From assembly GCF_008830225.1 (NCBI RefSeq), contig NZ_WAIE01000008.1, positions 45,174-109,173 on the forward strand: 64,000 nucleotides of DNA, given 5' to 3'. The notes beneath the pieces were generated by a model. The model was not told where the DNA came from and did not search any database. It saw only the letters and a list, made by a program, of their open reading frames with translations. The position numbers and the translations under genes are program-made. The stretch comes from Pseudodesulfovibrio senegalensis. GTDB lineage: Bacteria > Desulfobacterota > Desulfovibrionia > Desulfovibrionales > Desulfovibrionaceae. Positions within the stretch are counted from its first letter, which is position 1, and every line of letters starts with the position of its first letter. Below are positions 24,404 through 36,678 of this stretch, piece after piece.

Positions 24404-26380
24404 ATGAAGGATGATAGCCGGATGGACCAGAAGACCGTTGCCGTGGTCAAGGGGCTGATCATGGACGGGGTGGCCAAGGCCAACTCCGGACACCCCGGCG
24501 GGGCCATGTCCTCCGCAGACTTCGCAACGCTTCTGTACTCGGATTTCCTGAATTTCGACCCGGATGACGCCCAGTGGTTCAACCGCGACCGCTTCATCCT
24601 TTCCGCTGGTCACGAATCCATGCTGCTCTACAGCCTGCTGCACCTGACCGGGTTCGTGGGCATGGACGCGCTCAAGGAATTCCGCCAGATGGGCAGCCTG
24701 ACTCCGGGCCATCCGGAAGTGCACCTGACTCCGGGCGTGGAAGCCACCACCGGCCCGCTGGGACAGGGCTTCGGCATGTCCGTGGGCTTTGCCGTGGCCG
24801 AGGCGTTCCTGCGCCAGAAGCTGGGCGCGGACGTCATGGACCACTTCACCTACGTGCTCAGCTCGGACGGCGACCTGCAGGAACCCATCGCCCTGGGCGC
24901 GGCCTCGCTGGCCGGTCTCTGGGGACTGGGCAAGCTGGTGGTCTTCTACGACTCCAACAAGATTCAGCTGGCCGGTCCCACCAACCGCGTGGACTGCGCC
25001 GACATCCGCAAGGTCTTTGAAGGCATGTGCTGGCAGGTGCTGGACATCGACGGCCACGACCACGGCCAGATTCGCAAGGCCGTGCAGGATGCCAAGCTCG
25101 AAGGCTCCAAGCCCACCCTGATCGTCTGCAACACGGTCATGGCCAAGGGCACCGCCAACATGGAAGGCGACCACAACACCCACGGCGCGCCCCTCAAGGC
25201 CGACGAAATCGCGGCCTCCAAGAAAAAGCTGGGCCTGCCCGCCGAGGACTTCCACGTTCCCGGCGACGTGGTGGACCATTTCCGCAGCCGCTACGATTCC
25301 ATGCGCGCCACGGTTGCCGACTGGAAAAAGAACCTTGAATCCAAGCTGGCCTCGGACAAGGACTTTGCCGCGCTGTGGAACAAGATCACCACCAAGCGCT
25401 CGGCGCTGGACATCGAATGGCCCGAATTCACGCCCGGCGAGACCATGGCCACCCGCAAGGCGTGGGGCGCATGCCTGAATCAGGTCACGGACCAGCTGCC
25501 CAACCTGCTGGGCGGTTCCGCAGACCTCGATCCCTCCAACCAGACCACCAAATTCCGTGAAACCGTGGGCAACTTCGGCATCGACGGATACGGGGCGCGC
25601 AACCTGGCCTACGGCGTGCGCGAATTCCCCATGGCCGCCATCATGAACGGCATGGCCCTGCACGGCGGCGTCATTCCCTTCGGCGCCACGTTCCTGACCT
25701 TTGCGGACTACTGCCGCAACGCCATCCGCATGTCCGCCCTGCAGGAGCTGCCCTCCTTGTACATCTTCACCCACGATTCGTTCTGGGTGGGCGAGGACGG
25801 TCCCACGCACCAGCCCATCGAACACGTGAGCAGCCTGCGCCTGATCCCGGACGTCATCGACCTGCGCCCGGCCGACGCCACGGAAACCGCCGTGTGCCTC
25901 GACATCGCCTTCAAGCAGGACAAGCACCCTTCCTGCGTGTTCCTGACCCGTCAGGGACTGCCGGTTCTGGACCCGGCCGAATACCCGGCCGTGACCGACG
26001 GCGCGCGCAAGGGCGGCTACGTGATCAAGGACTGCGAAGGAACCCCGGACCTGATCATCGCGGCCTCGGGCTCCGAAGTCTCGCTGGCGCTGGAAACCGC
26101 CAAGCTGTTCAAGCGCAAGGTGCGCGTGGTCAACATCTGCAGTTTCAAACTGTTTGACGACCAGCCTGAATCATATAAGAAGGAAATATTGCCGCCCGAG
26201 GTCACCGCCCGTGCCGCAGCCGAAGCCGGAAGAACCGAGCTGTGGCACAAATATGTGGGTTGCGACGGCGTTGTCCTCGGTCTGGACCATTTCGGTCAAT
26301 CCGCGCCCGGCAACCAGCTCTCCGAAAAGTACGGCTTCACACCGGAGAACTTTGCCCGGCTCATCAGGGAAAAATACTAG
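24404..26380 (+). CDS. tkt: Transketolase
   Basis: Thiamine-diphosphate enzyme moving two-carbon units between sugar phosphates. 658 residues, the normal length. Thiamine-diphosphate and metal-binding parts are visible (SGHPGGAMSSADFATLLY, GPLGQGFGMSVGFAVAE, SSDGDLQEP with the metal-binding GDLQE). So are the pyrimidine-domain motif YGVREFPMAAIMNGMALHGG and HDSFWVGEDGPTHQPIEH with catalytic histidines. The ATG at 24404 follows a GGGGAT-type site. It is followed 11 bp later by glpX. Confidence 0.95.
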   Translation: MKDDSRMDQKTVAVVKGLIMDGVAKANSGHPGGAMSSADFATLLYSDFLNFDPDDAQWFNRDRFILSAGHESMLLYSLLHLTGFVGMDALKEFRQMGSLTPGHPEVHLTPGVEATTGPLGQGFGMSVGFAVAEAFLRQKLGADVMDHFTYVLSSDGDLQEPIALGAASLAGLWGLGKLVVFYDSNKIQLAGPTNRVDCADIRKVFEGMCWQVLDIDGHDHGQIRKAVQDAKLEGSKPTLIVCNTVMAKGTANMEGDHNTHGAPLKADEIAASKKKLGLPAEDFHVPGDVVDHFRSRYDSMRATVADWKKNLESKLASDKDFAALWNKITTKRSALDIEWPEFTPGETMATRKAWGACLNQVTDQLPNLLGGSADLDPSNQTTKFRETVGNFGIDGYGARNLAYGVREFPMAAIMNGMALHGGVIPFGATFLTFADYCRNAIRMSALQELPSLYIFTHDSFWVGEDGPTHQPIEHVSSLRLIPDVIDLRPADATETAVCLDIAFKQDKHPSCVFLTRQGLPVLDPAEYPAVTDGARKGGYVIKDCEGTPDLIIAASGSEVSLALETAKLFKRKVRVVNICSFKLFDDQPESYKKEILPPEVTARAAAEAGRTELWHKYVGCDGVVLGLDHFGQSAPGNQLSEKYGFTPENFARLIREKY

Positions 26381-26391
26381 GAGTTTGACTC

Positions 26392-27378
26392 ATGGAAGTC
26401 CCGCAGAAGAACCTTGCCCTCGACCTTGTCCGCGTAACCGAATCCGCGGCGCTTGCCTGCGCCCGCTGGCTGGGAAGGGGCGACAAGAATGAAGCGGACC
26501 GCGCGGCCGTCGACGCCATGCGCCTGTGCTTCAACTCGCTGGATATCGACGGCACGGTCATGATCGGCGAAGGCGAAAAAGACGACGCCCCCATGCTCTA
26601 CAACGGCGAAAAACTGGGCCGCGCCGACGGCGGTCCGGCCGTGGATATTGCCGTGGACCCGCTGGAAGGCACCAATCTGCTGGCATACGGCCGCCCCAAC
26701 GCCATTTCCGTTGTGGGTGTTTCACCCAAGGGCACCATGTTCGACCCGGGCCCCAGCTTCTACATGCAGAAACTGGTGGTGCCCTCGGCCGCCAAGAACG
26801 TGGTGGACATCGAAGCCCCGGTGCAGCACAACCTCAAGTACATTGCCAAGGCTCTGGAAAAGGATGTGGACGACCTGGTGGTCTTCGTGCTGGACAAGCC
26901 GCGCCACAAAAAACTCATCAGCGAAATCCGCGAGGTGGGCGCACGCATCCAGCTGCACACGGATGGTGACATCACCGGCTCGCTCATGGCCATTGATCCG
27001 CGCAGCGAAGTGGACGTGATGATGGGCACCGGCGGCACCCCCGAAGGCGTGCTCTCGGCCATCGCAATCCGCATCATGGGCGGCGAGATGTTCTGCAAGC
27101 TGGATCCCCAGCGTCAGGACGAGAAGAACATGCTGGCCGAGGCGGGCATGGACATTCGCCGGGTGTACACCGTGGGCGATCTCGTGGATTCGGACGACCT
27201 GTTCTTCGCGGCCACCGGCATTTCCGGCGGCACCTTCCTCAAGGGCGTCAAGTACACGGGCCACGGCGCCGAGACCTCCTCGCTGGTCATGCGCGGCAAG
27301 ACCGGCACCATCCGGTACGTGGAAGCCATCCACGACTGGGAATCGCTGATGAAGTTCAGCGCTGTCCGTTACGACTAG
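26392..27378 (+). CDS. glpX: Fructose-1,6-bisphosphatase, class II
   Basis: Hydrolyses fructose-1,6-bisphosphate in gluconeogenesis. 328 residues, the usual GlpX size. Metal-binding motifs of the lithium-sensitive phosphatase superfamily are intact (GTVMIGEGEKDDAPML, VDIAVDPLEGTNLLAYG). The C-terminal part contains MMGTGGTPEGVLSAIAIRIMGG. AGGAG precedes the ATG at 26392. It is the last gene of the rpoH operon and is followed by a strong terminator. Confidence 0.95.
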   Translation: MEVPQKNLALDLVRVTESAALACARWLGRGDKNEADRAAVDAMRLCFNSLDIDGTVMIGEGEKDDAPMLYNGEKLGRADGGPAVDIAVDPLEGTNLLAYGRPNAISVVGVSPKGTMFDPGPSFYMQKLVVPSAAKNVVDIEAPVQHNLKYIAKALEKDVDDLVVFVLDKPRHKKLISEIREVGARIQLHTDGDITGSLMAIDPRSEVDVMMGTGGTPEGVLSAIAIRIMGGEMFCKLDPQRQDEKNMLAEAGMDIRRVYTVGDLVDSDDLFFAATGISGGTFLKGVKYTGHGAETSSLVMRGKTGTIRYVEAIHDWESLMKFSAVRYD

Positions 27379-27394
27379 CCGCTTTCAGAAGACG

Positions 27395-27438
27395 ATAAAA
27401 AAGGCCGGAGCGATGCTATCGCTTCGGCCTTTCCTTTT
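27395..27438. terminator. Strong bidirectional terminator between glpX and the small ORF
   Basis: A 14-bp stem AAGGCCGGAGCGAT / ATCGCTTCGGCCTT with a 3-nt loop (27401-27431) is flanked by A-run on the left and T-rich sequence on the right. It can stop transcription from both converging genes. Confidence 0.85.
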
Positions 27439-27494
27439 GCTCTGACATGTCGTTACCGCACAGCGGCAGCGGAGAACGAAAACACGTTCACCGA

Positions 27495-27734
27495 TCAATG
27501 GTCCGGGTTTTCAAATTTCTCCCGGATGATATCCGCGTCCACGGTCCGGGCCTCCTTGCCCATGGCCTTGGAACCCCCGTGGCAGGAAACCACTCCGTCA
27601 CGCAACTGCACATACCCGGCTCCGAGCACCGTGGCATAGGGCATCTGTTCGCGCATGTCCATGTGGTCGATGCGATTGGGGAAAATCACGGGCACAGGCT
27701 GTCCTGCGAAATCTTCGAACATGATGTACTTCAT
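27495..27734 (-). CDS. Small conserved-looking protein, function unknown
   Basis: A 79-residue acidic soluble protein beginning MKYIMFEDFAGQPVPVIFPN. The frame is open for another 98 codons upstream. The ATG at 27734 is chosen because AAGGAG lies 6 nt ahead and codon use upstream is not coding-like. It contains several His/Met/Asp residues (RIDHMDMREQM) and a VSCHGGSKAMGKEARTVDADIIREKF tail, but no motif I can assign. It converges with glpX on a shared terminator. Confidence 0.7.
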   Translation of the reverse strand: MKYIMFEDFAGQPVPVIFPNRIDHMDMREQMPYATVLGAGYVQLRDGVVSCHGGSKAMGKEARTVDADIIREKFENPDH

Positions 27735-27939
27735 GGCGCGCTCCTTGTACTTGAGTGGCCGCCATAATACGCAGGCCGGCCCGGTTAGGCAACGATTACC
27801 GCCAACGCGTGCACGGCTGCAGAATTTTGTTGAAATTTCATGTAAAATGGACAATTTTCGGTGGTTGGAGTGCACATGGCCGGCCGAAATCGGTCCGCAG
27901 TCATGCTTTTTCCCGAATTCCCAGGCAAAAAGGACCGAC

Positions 27940-28848
27940 ATGAACGTACGCACGGTACGGGCCGACATCCTGCTTTTCCTCACCGCCGCCATCTGGGGGC
28001 TGGCCTTTGTGGCCCAGCGCGTGGGCATGGATCATGTGGGCCCCCTGACCTTCAACGGCGTGCGCTTCGCCCTGGGCGCGCTGGCATTGCTGCCTCTGAT
28101 ACGATTTATGAACAAAGGCGAACTCCGGTCTGCCGCGACACCCGCAAGCCGACTGCTCTGGGGCGGCCTGCTGCTGGGGCTGGCCCTGTTCGGCGGTTCC
28201 ACCCTGCAGCAGCTCGGATTGGCCGCGCCCCTGCTGGATTCGTGGGGCGTGGAGCCTTCCACGGCAGGCAAGGCCGGCTTCATCACCGGGCTGTACGTGG
28301 TGCTGGTGCCCATCATGGGCCTTGCCGTTCGCCAACGCACCGGAATCGGCACATGGTCGGGAGCGGCCCTTGCGGTCGCGGGCATGTACCTGCTCTCCGT
28401 GACCGGCGACCTGACCATCGCCTTCGGCGACATGCTGGTGCTGGGCAGCGCCCTGTTCTGGGCCGGGCACGTGCTGATCATCGGCTGGCTCTCCCCGGGC
28501 ATGAATGCGGTGGACGCGGTCAGGCTCTCCAGCGTCCAGTTCGCGGTCTGCGCGGCACTGAGCCTCGGCGTGGCCATATTCACGGAAGACATCGCCCTTG
28601 CGTCCATTCTCGACGCGGGCATACCCATTCTCTACGGCGGCATCATGTCCGTGGGCGTGGCCTATACCCTGCAGGTGGTGGCCCAGCGCGACGCCAACCC
28701 GAGCCACGCGGCCGTGATCCTCAGCCTCGAATCCGTATTTGCCGCGCTGGGGGGGTGGATGATGCTGGATGAGACACTCGGAATGCGCGCCCTGATCGGA
28801 TGCGCGCTCATGCTTGCCGGCATGCTGCTCTCGCAGCTCAGGCCATGA
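27940..28848 (+). CDS. DMT-family (EamA) transporter
   Basis: A 302-residue inner-membrane protein with about ten hydrophobic segments arranged as two EamA repeats. The first starts ILLFLTAAIWGLAFVAQRVG. The second contains LVLGSALFWAGHVLIIGWL and the C-terminal ILSLESVFAALGGWMMLDE. Members export metabolites or amino acids, and the substrate here is unknown. The open frame extends upstream. The ATG at 27940 is preceded by AAAAAGGACCGAC and starts exactly at the first family-like residues. It is followed, 59 bp later, by the hybrid kinase gene on the same strand. Confidence 0.85.
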   Translation: MNVRTVRADILLFLTAAIWGLAFVAQRVGMDHVGPLTFNGVRFALGALALLPLIRFMNKGELRSAATPASRLLWGGLLLGLALFGGSTLQQLGLAAPLLDSWGVEPSTAGKAGFITGLYVVLVPIMGLAVRQRTGIGTWSGAALAVAGMYLLSVTGDLTIAFGDMLVLGSALFWAGHVLIIGWLSPGMNAVDAVRLSSVQFAVCAALSLGVAIFTEDIALASILDAGIPILYGGIMSVGVAYTLQVVAQRDANPSHAAVILSLESVFAALGGWMMLDETLGMRALIGCALMLAGMLLSQLRP

Positions 28849-28907
28849 CCCGGGAGCCGCGTGCAGATATAATTGTTGCGCGGCCGTTACACGGGTATGG
28901 TTTTCAG

Positions 28908-32480
<3,573 letters not shown>

Positions 32481-32505
32481 GCGGCCGGCCGGATCAATCC
32501 GAATC

Positions 32506-32898
32506 CTACAGCCCGGAAAGCCGCTCCACTATCCGCGCATAATAGGGCGAATCCTCATCCGTCAGCACCTCCTTCCCGGAAAGCCGGGAAAGCGCATTCA
32601 GGCGGTGCATCCGACCATACGCTCCCTGTACCTCGGGCGCGTCGCGCAACAGTTCGTGGCCGTTTTCCGGCAGCTTTTCCCGCAATCCTTCCGACACGAT
32701 CTCCGGCGCGTCCTCCGGATTATCGTTTATGAACCCGTTGCTCTTGAGAATACGGTAGGCCATGCGCAGCTCCGGCGGCAGGGTCGCGGCCTCATCCGGG
32801 GGCAGGGGTTTGCCCGCGCCCTTGAGGTTGTCGAATTCACCCTTGCGCACGGCCGCGTTGATGCGGTCTTCGGCAATCAGCAGCATTCCGAGTTCCAT
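32506..32898 (-). CDS. DUF1992 (DnaJ-C28-like) protein
   Basis: About 130 residues, starting MELGMLLIAEDRINAAVRKGEF. The conserved core of DUF1992 is clear: AEDRINAAVRKGEFDNLKGAGKPLP, then PPELRMAYRILKSNGF. It is a small soluble protein whose family is also found as the DNAJC28 conserved region; its molecular role is not known. The start is uncertain. The ATG at 32898 gives the family-like beginning but lacks a good ribosome-binding site; a TTG at 32934 or an ATG four codons further in are alternatives. Confidence 0.75.
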   Translation of the reverse strand: MELGMLLIAEDRINAAVRKGEFDNLKGAGKPLPPDEAATLPPELRMAYRILKSNGFINDNPEDAPEIVSEGLREKLPENGHELLRDAPEVQGAYGRMHRLNALSRLSGKEVLTDEDSPYYARIVERLSGL

Positions 32899-32942
32899 GA
32901 AAAGAATATAGGGAGGGAGAAATTCCGCTGTCAAGCGGTGCG

Positions 32943-34790
32943 CTAGCGCATGGCGTAGCGTTCGATCTGACGCTTGTAGGCCAACACCCCGCGCACGATG
33001 CCGCGCGCCAGATACTTGAGGTAGGTTTCACTCCGCAGACGCTTGTTTTCCGTGTAGTTGGTCAGGTAGCCCAACTCTACCAGAACGGACGGCATGGTTG
33101 CGCCCATGAGCACGTAGAACGGCGCCTGACGCACGCCCATGTCCTTGAGCGCCCATTTGCGGCGCACTTCGCGCAGGGTCTGGTCCTGCACGCCCTTGGC
33201 CAAATCCCTGCTTTCCTTCATCTTGGAATTCACGGCCAGGTCCGCGAGAATGAACTGCAGATCGCCGATGCTCCTGAGGTCGACCGCATTTTCACGCGCG
33301 GCCACCCGCACGGCGGCCTGGGTCTTGGCAAGGTTCAGGGTATAGGTTTCCAGCCCGTGAATCTTCTTGCTGCGGTGAGCGTTGCAATGCACGGAAATGA
33401 ACATGTCCGCCTTTTTCACGTTGGCCTGCGCGGTGCGCTCCTCCAGGGCAAGGAAATTGTCCTTGGTGCGGGTATACAGGACCTTGAAGCCCTTTTCCTG
33501 CAGCATTTTGCCCAGAATCTTGACAAAACGCAGGTTCACGTCCTTTTCCTTGAGACCATAGGCCCGTGCCCCGGGGTCCTTGCCCCCGTGCCCGGCGTCG
33601 AGCATGATGGTATGGATGGTCAGGCCCAGTTGCTCCACAAGGTCCCCGGCCATCCTCTTGCTCTTGTAGGACGGCTTGAAATTGCCCGCGGCCGCGGCTT
33701 TCCTGCGCCTTTCCGTGGCTGCGGCCCGCGCCCGGGTCTTTTTGTCCGGGGCGTACACGTCCACCACGATGCGGAACGGGTTGTTCAGCGGAAAGACCTT
33801 GTAATCCTGCAGGGTCTGGAAATCCAGAACCACGCGGGTGGTTTTCTTGTCCTTCTGACCGGTGCGTATCTGCTTGAGAATGCCGTCGGCCACGCCGGTC
33901 TTGCGTTTGACGCCGTTGCCGAGATGGGTATGGGTCAGGTCGATATAGAGCCTGTGCGGCCTGTTGTATTTGGGTGCGGGAGCAAGCAGCTTGTAGCGGA
34001 AGGTGGTCTGGTCGTCCATTTCAAGGACAACGCGCGTGTACTCGTCGCTGCTGGTATAGCGCACGGCGTCCAGGTGCGCGGTGTTGGGCGGGTCGGTGTG
34101 GCCGGTGGACGAAGGCCTGACCACGGTCTCCTTGCGGGGAATTGCCTTGCCAGCGGGTTTGGTCGACGTCTTTTTCGCCACCATTGGCGGCGACTTGGAT
34201 TTTGGAGTGTGGACCGACTTGCTGGCGGGCTTGCCGCCCAGCGCGGCAATGAACCTTTCGCCCTTGCCCAGCTTGTTCAACAGTTGCCGGGCCTTGGGCG
34301 CCATGTCCGCATGCGGATACTTGACGATGATGGTGGCAAGGTCGCGGCGGGCGTTGGTCCACTCGTTGAGGCGCTGGTAACGGATCTCCGCCCGGCGGTA
34401 CAGGCAGTCGTCGGTCCAGCCGTGACGCGGGAAGCGGCTCACGCAACGGGAGTAGTAATCCACAGCCTTGCGAAAATCGGATTTGAGACCGCTATGCACA
34501 CCCAGTTCTTCGTTGGTCCTGCCGAGATAATACAGGGCCTTGGGCGCGAACTTGCCGTTCGGGTCCTTGCGGTGCACAGCGGAAAACTCACGCTCGACCC
34601 GAACCCAGTTGGAGCGATAGCGGGCCTTGGATCGGCTCTTGCTGAGGGCGTGGAAATCCTTGTGCGCCTTGTTGAAAAGAGCACTGGCCGAGGCGGCCTG
34701 CGCCGGAGACGCAAGGCAACACACGGCAATCAACATCGCCGTGACCACAACTATGGGTGCGCTACTTTTCCGTGCTCTGCTGCTTTGCAT
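32943..34790 (-). CDS. AMIN-domain N-acetylmuramoyl-L-alanine amidase (AmiC-like)
   Basis: Cleaves the amide bond between muramic acid and the peptide stem during cell separation, in the periplasm. 615 residues: signal peptide about 1-33 (ending SPAQA), a TPR-like segment (about 35-185), a charged linker (about 190-240), an AMIN domain (about 245-355) and an Amidase_3 domain (about 395-610). Zinc-binding and catalytic residues are visible in IMLDAGHGGKDPGA, KEKDVN, SVHCNAH and the glutamate of SVLVELGYLTN. The AMIN domain should target it to the division septum. The start is uncertain between ATGs at 34790 and 34811; neither has a strong ribosome-binding site. Confidence 0.9.
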   Translation of the reverse strand: MQSSRARKSSAPIVVVTAMLIAVCCLASPAQAASASALFNKAHKDFHALSKSRSKARYRSNWVRVEREFSAVHRKDPNGKFAPKALYYLGRTNEELGVHSGLKSDFRKAVDYYSRCVSRFPRHGWTDDCLYRRAEIRYQRLNEWTNARRDLATIIVKYPHADMAPKARQLLNKLGKGERFIAALGGKPASKSVHTPKSKSPPMVAKKTSTKPAGKAIPRKETVVRPSSTGHTDPPNTAHLDAVRYTSSDEYTRVVLEMDDQTTFRYKLLAPAPKYNRPHRLYIDLTHTHLGNGVKRKTGVADGILKQIRTGQKDKKTTRVVLDFQTLQDYKVFPLNNPFRIVVDVYAPDKKTRARAAATERRRKAAAAGNFKPSYKSKRMAGDLVEQLGLTIHTIMLDAGHGGKDPGARAYGLKEKDVNLRFVKILGKMLQEKGFKVLYTRTKDNFLALEERTAQANVKKADMFISVHCNAHRSKKIHGLETYTLNLAKTQAAVRVAARENAVDLRSIGDLQFILADLAVNSKMKESRDLAKGVQDQTLREVRRKWALKDMGVRQAPFYVLMGATMPSVLVELGYLTNYTENKRLRSETYLKYLARGIVRGVLAYKRQIERYAMR

Positions 34791-34920
34791 AGATTCGGAT
34801 CGTGCCCTCATTGAAAAATATGCCGAAGCCCAAAAGCCCGCCCGGCAAAGGCTCCACACGCCGCGTATTTTCCAGAAAAATCTAAAAAAAGTCCAGAAAC
34901 AATTATGAAAGATGTGGAAA

Positions 34921-35673
34921 TCACTCTGCCACGCCGCTTTGCAGCCACCCGGCCCAGTCGGCACGGCCGTGTTCCAGAGCCATTGCCGCCGCTCCATCCC
35001 AGTCGTATTCTACAAGGGGGCCGGTGATGGACCATGCGTCACGCTCGCGGGAGATTATGGCATAGCGGGCATGGGGAGACCCGGAGCTCATGGCATGGGG
35101 CGGGTCGTCGTCGGCGTAGGCGGGAAGGCCCACGCTGCCCGGATTGACCACGGTCATCGTGTTGCAGCGGATGACCCGGAACAGGTGCGAATGCCCGCAC
35201 AGGACCAGCGAGGGCGCCCGGGCGCCGATGCGGTCTTCCATTTCGGCGCAGGAGCGCGGCCGGGGCCGTCCGGATTCCGTGTTTTCGGTCAGGTAGACCG
35301 TGTCGTCTTCCGGGGTGCCGTGGCAACACAGGATATCCCCTCCGGCCAGCTCGACCACGGGCGGCACCTGCGAAAGCCGTTCAAGGTCGGAAGGCAGCAG
35401 GTTCTCCATGACGTGCCGCAGGGTGGGGTTGGCGTTCCCGGAATCGGGCGGTTCCAGCACCAAGCGGTCCTGGTTGCCAAGCACCGTGACCGCACCGAGC
35501 CGCTCCAGCAGACGCGCGGTTTTGCCCGGGTCCAGCGGCCCGTAAAAGGAATCGCCGAGGTTCACGGCGCGCTCTATCCCGCGGGAACGCATGTCGTCCA
35601 TGACCGCTTTCAGGGCCGCGGCATTGCCATGAATGTCCGCCAACACGGCAAAGGGTTCGGTCCAGATGTTCAT
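34921..35673 (-). CDS. Calcineurin-like metallophosphoesterase
   Basis: A 250-residue cytoplasmic protein with all five metallophosphoesterase motifs: VLADIHGN (Asp13, His15), NLGDSFYGP (Asp41), LGNQD (Asn67), ILCCHGTPEDD and LCGHSHLF. This combination belongs to the YfcE/MJ0936-like group of phosphodiesterases. The natural substrate is unknown. The gene stands between the amidase and cheD, divergent from cheD with 134 bp between their starts. Confidence 0.85.
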   Translation of the reverse strand: MNIWTEPFAVLADIHGNAAALKAVMDDMRSRGIERAVNLGDSFYGPLDPGKTARLLERLGAVTVLGNQDRLVLEPPDSGNANPTLRHVMENLLPSDLERLSQVPPVVELAGGDILCCHGTPEDDTVYLTENTESGRPRPRSCAEMEDRIGARAPSLVLCGHSHLFRVIRCNTMTVVNPGSVGLPAYADDDPPHAMSSGSPHARYAIISRERDAWSITGPLVEYDWDGAAAMALEHGRADWAGWLQSGVAE

Positions 35674-35807
35674 GCACGCGAGTATGATTCACTTTTGCCC
35701 ATGGCACAAGGCTTTCTGTTGGCCGGGCATCGTGTATAATGGCATGGCCCTGCGCAATGATTTCGTTTATGATCCCATGTTGTTTCCTGCATTGAACCGG
35801 AGCGCGG

Positions 35808-36284
35808 ATGAACCCTGTCGTCGTCAACATATCGGACATGAAAATCGCCACGGACCCCAAGGCCGTGCTGGCCACGTATTCGCTGGGGTCATGCCTCGGG
35901 GTAACGGTCTACGATCCCGTGACCCGCGCGGGCGGACTGATCCACTGCCTGCTGGCCCGGGCCTCGGCCGCGCGTGAAAAGGCACGGCAGAATCCATACA
36001 TGTTCGTGACCACGGGCGTACCGCTCATGGTGCGCAAGCTGATGCAAAAAGGGGCGGCGCTGGACCGCATGGTCTTCAAGGCCGCGGGCGGTGCCAACAT
36101 GCGCAGCGACAACATATTCCGCACCGGGGAAAACAACTACATGGCCCTGCGCAGGTTGCTGGAACGCAACAACATCAAACTTGCGGCCGAATCCGTGGGC
36201 GGCAGCATACCGCGCAGCATGTACCTGCACCTGGACACGGGCCGCGTGGTCATCAAGTCGCTGGGCGTGGAGTCGGAACTCTAG
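35808..36284 (+). CDS. cheD: Chemoreceptor glutamine deamidase CheD
   Basis: Deamidates specific glutamines of chemoreceptors and, in many bacteria, works with CheC. 158 residues. The catalytic Cys29 (TYSLGSCLGVTVYD) and His46 (GGLIHCLL) and the C-terminal FKAAGGANM / GRVVIKSLG regions are intact. GGAG precedes the ATG at 35808. No other chemotaxis gene is nearby, so it is an orphan cheD. Confidence 0.9.
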   Translation: MNPVVVNISDMKIATDPKAVLATYSLGSCLGVTVYDPVTRAGGLIHCLLARASAAREKARQNPYMFVTTGVPLMVRKLMQKGAALDRMVFKAAGGANMRSDNIFRTGENNYMALRRLLERNNIKLAAESVGGSIPRSMYLHLDTGRVVIKSLGVESEL

Positions 36285-36308
36285 GGCCGCCCAAACGCCC
36301 CTTTCCCG

Positions 36309-36343
36309 AAAAAAACCGCCCGCAGCCAAAGCCACGGGCGGTT
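36309..36343 (-). terminator. Terminator between the small lipoprotein gene and cheD
   Basis: The 9-bp stem AACCGCCCG / CGGGCGGTT is followed on the minus strand by seven T. It lies about 35 bp past the lipoprotein stop codon and could also slow transcription from cheD. Confidence 0.75.
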
Positions 36344-36377
36344 GCAATCCCACAATATATTCGCGTGAACAGGTCGG

Positions 36378-36659
36378 CTACTTGCTCATGTCCTTGACCT
36401 TGTCCACCACCACATCCTTGGCTTCCTTGAGGCCTTCGCCCACGTCGTCGGCGGCTTCATTGACCTTTTCCTTCACGTTCTTGAAAGACTCGTTGGCGTC
36501 CTCGTTGAACTTGTCCAAGGCGCTCTTGCCGCCGTCCTTGGCCTGCTGCACGGTCTGGTCGATCTTTTTGCCGGCCTTTTCCGCTGCGTGCTCGTCGGAA
36601 CACGCGGTCGCGCCGAACAGCAGAAACAGGGTACAGGCAAGAATCACATATTTTTTCAT
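36378..36659 (-). CDS. Small lipoprotein with amphipathic helices, function unknown
   Basis: 93 residues. The signal peptide has lipobox GATAC (Cys20). The mature part is almost only charged amphipathic helix (EKAGKKIDQTVQQAKDGG, ESFKNVKEKVNEAADDVGEG), resembling the YtxH/apolipoprotein-like or LEA-like stress lipoproteins. GAGGAG precedes the ATG at 36659. It starts 19 bp after the stop of the molybdopterin oxidoreductase gene and is probably co-transcribed. No specific role can be assigned. Confidence 0.75.
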   Translation of the reverse strand: MKKYVILACTLFLLFGATACSDEHAAEKAGKKIDQTVQQAKDGGKSALDKFNEDANESFKNVKEKVNEAADDVGEGLKEAKDVVVDKVKDMSK

Positions 36660-36678
36660 GGCATTCTCCTCAAACGTA

